Under the pieces are notes generated by a model that saw only the letters and a program-made list of their open reading frames with translations, had not been told where the DNA came from and searched no databases. From Pseudomonadota bacterium (GTDB lineage Bacteria; Myxococcota_A; UBA9160; SZUA-336): a stretch of 64,000 nt of DNA. The position numbers were made by a program, and so were the translations under genes. The stretch covers positions 1 to 64,000 of the forward strand of contig QJZC01000065.1 in NCBI GenBank assembly GCA_003247575.1, read 5' to 3'. This document shows, piece by piece, positions 42,769-50,515 of the stretch; within the stretch, counting starts at the first letter, position 1, and each line of letters starts with the position of its first letter.

Positions 42769-43839
42769 ATGATTGCGCTCGAAGTCAGCTCGGGTGCAGG
42801 CGGCGAACACGGCGGTGTCCCCGGCGCGATTCAAAGCCTGGTTCACGTTCTCTTGCGCTCGGACCCAGATACAACCTATGCCCTCTGCGCTCGCTTCTCT
42901 CGCTGGCGCAAGGGCAAGGTTCTCCGCTCGGCGATGCGCAATGCCGTCCACTACGTGATTCAAGATCCCCTGAACGGTGTGATTCTTCGAAAGGCAAAGC
43001 TGCTTCACTCGATGGGGATCTTCCTGCCCCGTACCCCGCGCATCCCGAAGATCGTCACCGTTCACGATCTGAATGCCGTCCGGAATCCCGACTGGGTACG
43101 TCCGGGCTGGAGCGCACGTAGGAGCTCACGGATCCGTACTGTGATCGAACGAGCCGATCATGTCGTCACGTATAGCGAGTTCACCGCGAACGAGGTTCGA
43201 CAAGAGTACGGGCTCGACTCCCAGCGCGTGCATGCCGTGCCTTTGGGCGTGGACATGGAGCTCTTCAGTCCGGCTGCTCCGAGTGCGTGCGCGAAGACAC
43301 GGACGCGCTTCGGCGACTATGTGCTGGCCATCGGACTACAAACCCCACGGAAGAACTTCGTCCGCCTGGTGGAGGCCGTTTCACAGCTCAAGGATCTGAA
43401 GCTCGTCATCGTGGGTCGGCCGAGCGACGGGGCCGCCGAGGTACGAGCGGCCATACAGCGGTTTCACATGGAGCAGCGGGTCGAACTCCTCGAAGACCTA
43501 TCCAGCTTCTTCCTGACCGCATTGCTGTCGGCAGCCTGCGTGTATGTGGTGCCCAGCCTGTACGAGGGCTTTGGACTCACCGTTCTAGAAGCCATGGCCT
43601 GCGGGACTCCCGTGGTATGTTCGGATGCGGCCTCCCTACCTGAAGTCGCCGCTGATGCCGCCCTCATGGTGGATGCTCACGATTCCGAGAACCTGCGCTA
43701 CGCGATCGAGCGAGTCTGCTCGGACACGGCCCTCGCGAAGGATCTTCGCGCTCGCGGCTTCGATCGTGCAGAGCTCATGTCATGGACGGCATCGAGTCAA
43801 CGACTCCGCGCACTCTATCGAGACGTAGCCGGGGTCTAG
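42769..43839 (+). CDS. GT4-family glycosyltransferase
   Basis: Retaining glycosyltransferase of 356 residues with a GT-B fold. The N-terminal domain has the acceptor-side GGVPGAIQSLVHVLL loop and IVTVHDLNAV; the C-terminal donor domain shows VLAIGLQTPRKNFVRLVEAV, the VPSLYEGFGLTVLEAMACGT signature with the E-x7-E pair, and PVVCSDAASLPEV. It should transfer a nucleotide-sugar-derived residue during polysaccharide assembly. GGAGGAG precedes the ATG. Its stop overlaps that of the convergent SGNH gene in CTAG. It probably belongs to the same glycan pathway as the carbamoyltransferase set 250 bases upstream. Confidence 0.9.
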   Translation: MIALEVSSGAGGEHGGVPGAIQSLVHVLLRSDPDTTYALCARFSRWRKGKVLRSAMRNAVHYVIQDPLNGVILRKAKLLHSMGIFLPRTPRIPKIVTVHDLNAVRNPDWVRPGWSARRSSRIRTVIERADHVVTYSEFTANEVRQEYGLDSQRVHAVPLGVDMELFSPAAPSACAKTRTRFGDYVLAIGLQTPRKNFVRLVEAVSQLKDLKLVIVGRPSDGAAEVRAAIQRFHMEQRVELLEDLSSFFLTALLSAACVYVVPSLYEGFGLTVLEAMACGTPVVCSDAASLPEVAADAALMVDAHDSENLRYAIERVCSDTALAKDLRARGFDRAELMSWTASSQRLRALYRDVAGV

Positions 43840-45077
43840 TCTCTGGCGCGCGAGCCACCGAAGCTCGCCCCACCGAGGTCTCGAACCCTAGGACTCGCAA
43901 CGGCTCGGGCAGCCCCAGGGGATCGTCCGAGCCCAAGGTCCGCACTGACTCGCGATTCGGCGTTGGGCAGGAGTTGGTACCGCTCGAGTGCCTTCAGGAT
44001 CTCCTCCGCCGCAATCGCGTGAGCCTGGGAAGTCATATGCCGATCACTGCGATAGTAGAGCGGTCGGTGGTTCGCGGCGTACGTGTCACGCAACCTCGGC
44101 AACAAGTCGATCACGGGGATCTCATGGCGGCGTCCGATCTCCTTGATGCGCTCCTGGATCTCGTAGTCGTCTGCAACGAGTCCGAGCACATGGGCATCGG
44201 GCTGGACCTGCACCTGCTCAGGAATGACGAGGAGGGCCAGCCTGGAGCCAAGCGCTTCCGCTCGCTGCTTCATGCGCACCAGCAGGGCCTCTTGGACGTT
44301 CCATGCCTGCTCCCTCGCGGATGCGGGCAGTCGATCTCCATCCTCGTGTGGAATCCCGAGGGCCATCTTCGCCCAGAAGTTCACGATCTTGAGACGATCG
44401 CTCACGAATCGATACAGGTAGCTGTAGCGCAGCCACTCACGCCGCCGCGGCTTCATCGCGAGCTCGAGCGTCTCCGCAGAGATCGTCTGGGGTTCCGGGT
44501 AGACCAACTCGCCATCTACGAGCTCGAATCGATGCACATCCCGCTCGACGTTGTTGGCAACGTCGTTCCAGAAGAACCCGACCATCACCAGATCCGGGCG
44601 TAGCCTTTCGCCCAGCTCCTCGAGCACGATGAGCTCTTGTCCCGTGCCGTAGCCGTTCACACCCCCGTTCAGTACCTCGAGAGACGGAGCAAGCTGCATC
44701 AGGCGACTACTGAAGGTCTCGTCATCCTCGACTCCGATCCCGTAGGTGAACGAATCCCCGAGCATGAGAATCCGCGTACGCTCTCCGGACTTGGGCTGGA
44801 ACTCCGGGCCACGGAATCCAATGGAGTTGTGGTGAGCGTGGAACTTGAACTCTGCCTCACCATAGATCACCTCTCGTTGCGCCAGATTTGCCCATCCTCG
44901 GGTCGCGTGTGGTATGGCGTAGGGCTCACCCTTCAGATAGAACCCGGACCAAAGCATCCGCAAGGCGAGCTCGAGAACGATGAGCGCAATCACTTGAGAG
45001 GAAAGCAATAGAAGAAGCTGCAAACAGAAGCCGCGGACGTTCGATCGAATCGACGGGCGGGGTTCGGGCGACGACAT
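43836..45077 (-). CDS. membrane-anchored SGNH/GDSL hydrolase
   Basis: Protein of 413 residues with an N-terminal membrane segment (QLLLLLSSQVIALIVLELAL) and a periplasmic SGNH hydrolase domain. Block I is ILMLGDSFTYGIGV (Ser 109), block II lies in LNGGVNGYGTGQELI (Gly), block III in VGFFWNDVANN (Asn), and the catalytic Asp/His are probably in YYRSDRHMTSQAHAIAA. Such proteins (related to AlgX/AlgJ- and DHHW-like enzymes) add or remove acyl groups on exported polysaccharides; the direction cannot be told here. AGGAG stands 5 bases before the ATG. Its convergent position next to GT4 and carbamoyltransferase genes supports a role in glycan modification. Confidence 0.85.
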   Translation of the reverse strand: MSSPEPRPSIRSNVRGFCLQLLLLLSSQVIALIVLELALRMLWSGFYLKGEPYAIPHATRGWANLAQREVIYGEAEFKFHAHHNSIGFRGPEFQPKSGERTRILMLGDSFTYGIGVEDDETFSSRLMQLAPSLEVLNGGVNGYGTGQELIVLEELGERLRPDLVMVGFFWNDVANNVERDVHRFELVDGELVYPEPQTISAETLELAMKPRRREWLRYSYLYRFVSDRLKIVNFWAKMALGIPHEDGDRLPASAREQAWNVQEALLVRMKQRAEALGSRLALLVIPEQVQVQPDAHVLGLVADDYEIQERIKEIGRRHEIPVIDLLPRLRDTYAANHRPLYYRSDRHMTSQAHAIAAEEILKALERYQLLPNAESRVSADLGLGRSPGAARAVASPRVRDLGGASFGGSRARD

Positions 45078-45197
45078 GAACTCTCCTGCCGGTACCTACA
45101 GACACAGTCACTGTCCAGGCGCATCGTATCGCAACCCTGCGGAAACATCAGCGAGCGCAGGATTAGGATCCACTCATGAAACCCTGCGTGCCCGATT

Positions 45198-46058
45198 CTA
45201 CGGCGCGAACGCATCCGTGATCGACAAGATCTGGCCCGTTTGGGCCTCGACCCGGACCCGCACGTCCACCCGACCCCCGTCGCCCACCCGATCCGCGTCG
45301 GACTCCGAGGTCGCGCCCTCCCCAGCGCCTGCGGTGTAGCGACCCGCACGCGTGACCAGAAACGTGATCACGCCGCCCTCCATGCGCTCGCGCTGAATCT
45401 TCAGCTCGGACATCGGCCAGCCCTTCACCCGCTGAAGGTGCTGCGCGACGCGCTCGCGCCGCCGTTGGCGCTCGGGGAAGTGGACCAAGCAGCCCTCCGC
45501 GGGAACCTCGTCCCACGGCACCGTAGCCCCGGCGAGCAGGGCATCGAGGGCGTCTTGCAGGTATGCGCGCTCTGCCGCAGGGCGCTGCCGCTCGTACGAC
45601 ACCCGATCGTCCACCGGACCGCGGTAGATCAACGTCCACGTACTGGGATCGATCAGAAAGACTTCCGCTGTCCGTTGCACATCCAGGGATTCACCGACCC
45701 GCTGCTCTCGGTCCACGAGAACGGGGAACGCGATCCCGAACGCCTCGGCCTCGGAAGCCACATCCTCCGGAGAGTCCTGGAGGTTCGAGTCGAGCAGCAG
45801 GAACTCGACGGCCCGATTCCCGTAGCGCTCCCGAATGGACATGAGGTCGGGCAACACCTGACGCACGATGGGACACCCATTGCCGTGCACCATGAGCACC
45901 ACCGCCTTCGCCCCAGAGGCCTCGTAAAGTTCATGGCGCTCGCCTCGGTGGTCGAAGAGCACGAAGTTCTCGACGACGTCGCCGGGACTCACCGCAAGCG
46001 CCGTCGGAGCGATCACGACACTGCTGAGTAGCGTAAGGATAGAGAGCGCAGATCTCAC
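45198..46058 (-). CDS. exported redoxin-like protein
   Basis: Periplasmic thioredoxin-fold protein of 286 residues with a signal peptide (LTLLSSVVIAPTALA, cleavage near 22). The redoxin domain (about 25-175) has FVLFDHRGERHELYEASGAK, the single redox Cys in VHGNGCPIVRQV, and VEVFLIDPSTWTLIYRGPVD; a CXXC pair is absent. The C-terminal 100 residues (EGCLVHFPERQRR, VRVEAQTGQILS) are not recognised. The GTG at 46058 overlaps the stop of the preceding gene in GTGA, so translation is coupled to the redoxin-haem protein. Peroxiredoxin-like reduction, or a thiol chaperone role for the haem/copper partner, are both possible. Confidence 0.8.
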   Translation of the reverse strand: MRSALSILTLLSSVVIAPTALAVSPGDVVENFVLFDHRGERHELYEASGAKAVVLMVHGNGCPIVRQVLPDLMSIRERYGNRAVEFLLLDSNLQDSPEDVASEAEAFGIAFPVLVDREQRVGESLDVQRTAEVFLIDPSTWTLIYRGPVDDRVSYERQRPAAERAYLQDALDALLAGATVPWDEVPAEGCLVHFPERQRRRERVAQHLQRVKGWPMSELKIQRERMEGGVITFLVTRAGRYTAGAGEGATSESDADRVGDGGRVDVRVRVEAQTGQILSITDAFAP

Positions 46059-47944
46059 TCGTCCGATCCCTTGTGTGACTGGGCCGCCGGCTCGTCGAGG
46101 TCGCGGTAGCGGAGCACACCATAGAGCATCTCGTCCCAGGTCTGCTGCCCCCAGCGAACGTCGCGGCTCGGATCCGGGTTGGCGCGGTTCTCTTTCGAAT
46201 TGTCGAACCAACCCATGTATTCCACGCGTGTTCCAGCCGGGAGAACTTCGGGCTGCTGCAAGAAATAGGTCGACTGCCAGTTGAAGTCGTAGCGCGGCAC
46301 GTTGAGCAGCAGCTTCTCGCTTCCGTCCGGATAGAATGCCACGAAGCGCGCCGCGCTTCCGCGGAAGTGGGCATGCGGGTGCAAGCTGTAGAGAAGCGCG
46401 TCCTTCTTGAACCTGAAGCTCGCCTTCTCCGCATGGTCGCGCGCTCCGGCGGGAATCCTCAGGAACGGATTCAGCAGCACCGCGCTGCGGTACTCGTAGG
46501 CCGGAGGCTCCTTCCGGAAGTAGAGCCCCAGACGCGTGGTGTCGGTCGCCGCCTTTCCGCTCGTCGTGTAGTGCATCTGGAAGTAGAACTCCGCGTCCCG
46601 CTTCACGAGGATTCCCGCCTCGGAGGGAATCACGAGCGGCTCCGCACCCGGGACGTAGTTGCTCAAGCTCGACTCACGCCCGCGCCCGAAGCCCGCTCGC
46701 TGCTCACGCCCAGTCCGCTGCTCAGGCCGAACTCGAGTGGACGCAATGACGTGGTGCAGAACCGTGCGATCCCCAGGCAGGAAGTCGACGGCGCGAATCC
46801 ATACGTCGCGCGCGAGCGGATTCTCGACCGACACGTAGCGGTAGTCGAGGACGCCGGAAGCGGGTACCTCGAAGGCCGGAATCTCCACGACCAGGTCGGG
46901 CGGGCCGAGCCTCCATTCCGGCCAGTCCGCAGGCGGCTGCGACTTGTCTCCCGGAAGCTCTAGCGGGTTCTCGATGCGCTCCCTCCGGTGGTCGTAGAGC
47001 TCGGCCAGAGGATCGGGGCCCTCTCCCCGCGGAGCCCCCGCCTCGATCCAGTGCACCAGAGTTCGGGTCTGCTCACGGCTGAGCGAGCGATCATTGCGCA
47101 TCGCCAAGCTATGCGGATCCGCATGCCAGGGCGGCATGCGCTGGGTCCTGACCACCTCGCGAATCATCGGAGAGAAGCCCAAGACCGTCTCATAGTTGCG
47201 CATCTGCCACGGGCCGATGCCTCCCTCGCGGTGGCAGCTCACACACTTGTCGATCAACATCGGCGCGATCGTCTGCGCATAGGAAATCGGTTGCGCTCCA
47301 CCGCGCGCGCGAGTGGGCAGCGCAATCGGGCAGGCAGCCGCCCCCTCGGGGATGACGCGCGCCGGCGGCGCCGGTTGGCCTGCGAGGAGCGCCGTCAGCG
47401 CACTCCGCACCTTCTCCGCGCCCTCGGCCTCGCCATCTCCGATCAAGCTCGCCCGGAAGGCCAAGGTCCAGCGACTCGGATCCACGATCCACACATCGCC
47501 GACCGCGCGCACGCCGAGCGCCTCGCCGATGAGCTGGGTCTCGTCGATCAGGATCGGGGCCGAAATCTCCAGCTCGCCCGCCAGCTCGCCAATCCGCTCG
47601 CGACGCGCGCCGCCCGCTGAGTCAGGCTCAGACTCGGAGTCGATCCAGAACACCCGCACCCCAGGGTCACCCGCCTGAGTCAGGCGTGCGAGAGCAGAAA
47701 CCGCTTCAGAAAGACGTGGGCAACCGCTCCCGTAGGCCACGAGCAGGATCGCCTTGGCATCCGTGTGGTAGTAGAGCTCGTGCGAGCGACCGCGGTGGTC
47801 GATCAGCCGAAAGTTATCGACCCTCTCCCCACGCGCTCGCGCCCACGCCAGTCCGCCCGTCAGGCACACGAGCAGGACAGCGAGTGCAAAGCGCCATCGC
47901 CCCAGCCCCAGGCTCTTGCGGATCGAATCAACCCGACGATTCAC
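46055..47944 (-). CDS. redoxin - c-haem - copper monooxygenase-like fusion protein
   Basis: Exported protein of 629 residues combining three modules. After a signal anchor (FALAVLLVCLTGGLAWA), residues 40-190 are a redoxin domain with one Cys in AYGSGCPRLS. A single c-type haem site, CVSCH (234-238), follows, with a possible Met/His ligand nearby (IGPWQMRN, PPWHADPHS). Residues about 330-610 look like the catalytic core of copper type II ascorbate-dependent monooxygenases: VLHHVIAS, FYFQMHYTTSG and LHPHAHFRGSA provide His/Met ligands like those of peptidylglycine hydroxylating enzymes. The natural reading is haem-delivered electrons to a copper site (inference). Downstream the second redoxin gene is coupled by GTGA. 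Confidence 0.85.
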   Translation of the reverse strand: MNRRVDSIRKSLGLGRWRFALAVLLVCLTGGLAWARARGERVDNFRLIDHRGRSHELYYHTDAKAILLVAYGSGCPRLSEAVSALARLTQAGDPGVRVFWIDSESEPDSAGGARRERIGELAGELEISAPILIDETQLIGEALGVRAVGDVWIVDPSRWTLAFRASLIGDGEAEGAEKVRSALTALLAGQPAPPARVIPEGAAACPIALPTRARGGAQPISYAQTIAPMLIDKCVSCHREGGIGPWQMRNYETVLGFSPMIREVVRTQRMPPWHADPHSLAMRNDRSLSREQTRTLVHWIEAGAPRGEGPDPLAELYDHRRERIENPLELPGDKSQPPADWPEWRLGPPDLVVEIPAFEVPASGVLDYRYVSVENPLARDVWIRAVDFLPGDRTVLHHVIASTRVRPEQRTGREQRAGFGRGRESSLSNYVPGAEPLVIPSEAGILVKRDAEFYFQMHYTTSGKAATDTTRLGLYFRKEPPAYEYRSAVLLNPFLRIPAGARDHAEKASFRFKKDALLYSLHPHAHFRGSAARFVAFYPDGSEKLLLNVPRYDFNWQSTYFLQQPEVLPAGTRVEYMGWFDNSKENRANPDPSRDVRWGQQTWDEMLYGVLRYRDLDEPAAQSHKGSDE

Positions 47945-48124
47945 GGCCTAGAACGTCCTCCATCTCGAGATCGAAGCGACATCGGATCATACCGGGATCG
48001 GACCCGCTGCCCAACCGACGGCACTCAGTGTCACAACTCTCCTTGACCTTACCAGGGCGCAATCACCTCGAGCCGAGCAGGCACTCGACTCGCAGTCAGC
48101 GTTCTGCTCGAAGGGAGACTCGAG

Positions 48125-48321
48125 ATGGCTCAACGGAAGAAGCCTCTTCAGTGTGCGTTCTGCGGGGCGGATGAACACCAGGTCGCAAGCCTGCTCGCGG
48201 GGCCGAAGGTCTATATCTGCGGGGGCGCGTGGATGCGCTGCGAGAGCGCGAGGTCAGCTGGGCGAAGATCGGCGAGGCGCTGGGCGTCTCGCGGCAAGCC
48301 GCTTGGGAGCGCTTCTCTTAG
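48125..48321 (+). pseudogene. ClpX-type zinc finger / HTH gene, broken
   Basis: ATG 48125, with GGGAG upstream, opens a frame reading CAFCGADEHQVASLLAGPKV and YIC, the first half of a ClpX-type C4 zinc finger. The second Cys pair never comes. In the next frame, from about 48227, VDALREREVSWAKIGEALGV then SRQAAWERFS ends at TAG 48321: a helix-turn-helix of the kind that follows such fingers in small regulators. Joining the halves needs a frame change at the GGGGG run near 48222 and the missing Cys-x-x-Cys segment shows a deletion. A dead regulator is the simplest view; a functional frameshift product is unlikely without the second Cys pair. Confidence 0.65.
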
Positions 48322-48341
48322 AAGGCGGAGCGAAGCACGGA

Positions 48342-50306
48342 TCAGTCGTCTGCCGGGGACTTCTCGGTCTGCACGGGAACCTCGAGATGAAACGTTGCAC
48401 CGCGCCCCAAGCCCGAGCTCGTAGCCCAGAGGCGGCCTCCGAGCTCGCCGGCCGCGTTTGCGCTGTGATGGAGACCGAAGCCATGCCCATTGGCGCGGGT
48501 CGTGTATCCATAGTGGAAGATGCGAGTCAGGTCCTCGGCCGCGATTCCGATCCCATCGTCCTGCACACGAAAGTGCAGCTTTCGGTCGACCCGTGCGACC
48601 GCGAGGAGCAGCCGCTTTGCCCCACCCGGCTGGCCCGCGGTGAGTGCCTGGACTGCGTTCTCGACCAGGTTGGCGAGGATCTGCAGGATCTTGCCTCGCT
48701 CGAGGAGCTGCGGTCCCAACTCCTCATAGTCACGTTCGACCACGATGTCGAACTTGGCGAAGGCGTGGCCGGTCATGGTCAGAACGTCCTCGATCAGATC
48801 CTGCGGGCGGACCGATTCTTTCACCCCCGACGTCCGCGCAAAGGATTGCTGGACGGCGATCGTCTGCTTGATCGTGTCGATGAAGCCGCGCAGGCTCGAC
48901 ATCTCCGAGATCAAGCCATCTTGCTCACGCAGGAGCTGCTCCGACAGCTTGTGCACGTAGCTGGGTAGGCGCTGACCGCGCGGATCGTTCGTCACGAAGT
49001 GCGCGAGATCGTGCTCGTGCTCGCGCAGGAGCTGCGACACCTTCGCCACCCCATCGACGCGCGATCGATGGATGCGCGACAGCAAGACTTCGATCGAGGT
49101 GTTTGCAGAAGTGAGAATGTTCCCCACGTTGTGCAGCACGCCCGTCGCCACCTCGGCCATCCCTGCCACGCGCGAAGACTCCAGCAAACTGCTCTGAGCC
49201 TGTTCGAGCTGCTGTGTGCGCTCGCGCACGAGCTCCTCGAGATGATCGCGATGGCGTTGGAGCTCGGCCTGGCTGACCAGGAGCGCTTGCTGTTGCGCGA
49301 CGATCCCGTGATCGACACGCCGCATCACCACATACAGCGAGCCGCACAGCAGAATCAGCACGAGCACCGACCCCGCCGAGACCGCCGCCACCAGCTCGAG
49401 GAACTGGGCTCGCGCGTCGGAGATGTCGCGTAGCAGGATCAAGGAACCGACGGGACCGAGCCCCTGGTCCCGGAGCGGATACCGCAGGGTCTGCCACGTG
49501 CGTCCGAGGTACTGGATCTGGTCCGTCGGCTCCGCCTGTGTGGCCAATCTATCAACCTCGGACGGAAGCTCCTCGGAGAAGCTCGAGTGCCCGATGACGC
49601 TTCCGCCGAATCGATCCCACTCGGGGGTTCTGCCGAGACCCGCCATGCCCTCCTGCCACAGCTCGCGATCCAGGTGACGCTTCTCGATCATGGCGATGTG
49701 CTGCACGTGATGCCGTTCGGCAAGCTCCTCCAGGATCGCCTCCAGCTCCTTTCCGAGCTCGACATAGCCCAGTCGCTTCGAGCCGCGTTTCACCGGCACC
49801 ACGACGCGAAGAGTCAGCAAGCCCAGGCTTCCGAGCTCGAGGGCAAAGGCGGGCTTACCCGTACGTTCCGCTTCGAGCACCGAGAAGCGGTCTACCTGAT
49901 CTCCGAAGTGTTCCGGCTTGTGGGCGCGCATAACAACCCTGCGCTCGAGATCGTGTACGTATAGGTGGGTGATGTGCTCGGACTCTCGGAGCCTGTTCAT
50001 CACCGGGGTGAGCTGCTCCAACAATCCGGTCCGATCTGAGCGGGCAAGCAAAGGTACGATGTCGGCTTCGTGCTGGATCTCGTGCAGGATGTGCAACATG
50101 TCATCGATCTGCTCATCCAGATCGGCCTCCAAACTGTATGAGGCCCCTTCGAGGATCGCGTCGATCTCCTGCTGGTGATGCTCACGTCGCAGCCAGATCA
50201 GCGCCACGCTATAGCCAATGGCGAGCGTGACCATGCCGGCCGCCACTGGGATCAGGAGGCGGCGCTGCACGGGCTGGAGAGTCGATGCATGTACGTGTTG
50301 CTTCAC
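48342..50306 (-). CDS. membrane sensor histidine kinase with large periplasmic sensor
   Basis: Sensor kinase of 654 residues. Transmembrane segments at 17-39 and about 305-328 enclose a periplasmic domain of some 265 residues with the helical start and mixed alpha/beta layout of a double Cache-like sensor. A coiled coil (335-380) leads to the phosphate acceptor His 392 in VATGVLHNVGNILTS, the HNVGN variant common in delta-proteobacterial kinases. The ATPase domain has the N box LANLVENAVQAL, DDGIGI, and GHGFGLHHSANAAGELGG, so it should be active. It is divergent from, and presumably in a relay with, the hybrid kinase that starts 209 bases away. Confidence 0.9.
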   Translation of the reverse strand: MKQHVHASTLQPVQRRLLIPVAAGMVTLAIGYSVALIWLRREHHQQEIDAILEGASYSLEADLDEQIDDMLHILHEIQHEADIVPLLARSDRTGLLEQLTPVMNRLRESEHITHLYVHDLERRVVMRAHKPEHFGDQVDRFSVLEAERTGKPAFALELGSLGLLTLRVVVPVKRGSKRLGYVELGKELEAILEELAERHHVQHIAMIEKRHLDRELWQEGMAGLGRTPEWDRFGGSVIGHSSFSEELPSEVDRLATQAEPTDQIQYLGRTWQTLRYPLRDQGLGPVGSLILLRDISDARAQFLELVAAVSAGSVLVLILLCGSLYVVMRRVDHGIVAQQQALLVSQAELQRHRDHLEELVRERTQQLEQAQSSLLESSRVAGMAEVATGVLHNVGNILTSANTSIEVLLSRIHRSRVDGVAKVSQLLREHEHDLAHFVTNDPRGQRLPSYVHKLSEQLLREQDGLISEMSSLRGFIDTIKQTIAVQQSFARTSGVKESVRPQDLIEDVLTMTGHAFAKFDIVVERDYEELGPQLLERGKILQILANLVENAVQALTAGQPGGAKRLLLAVARVDRKLHFRVQDDGIGIAAEDLTRIFHYGYTTRANGHGFGLHHSANAAGELGGRLWATSSGLGRGATFHLEVPVQTEKSPADD

Positions 50307-50515
50307 GGGATCCTCCGTTCCGACCTGATCGACGAGCGAGCCCGGCGACTGAACTCTAGCTGCATGTCAAGCCTGGAATCGTTGAGATCAAGTTGCCGTG
50401 GCGACGCGACGCTCAGGGGAGGCGTAGCCCTACCTGTTCGAGCGGGAGCGACAGTAAGGTTGGGAGTCGCCCTCGCCATGAGCCCAGCGAAGACGTCGTC
50501 ATGCAGGAAGCGCAG

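Noticed and set aside
48043..48071. TTGACC as -35 of a promoter for the zinc-finger gene
   Set aside because: No -10-like hexamer lies 16-19 bases downstream.
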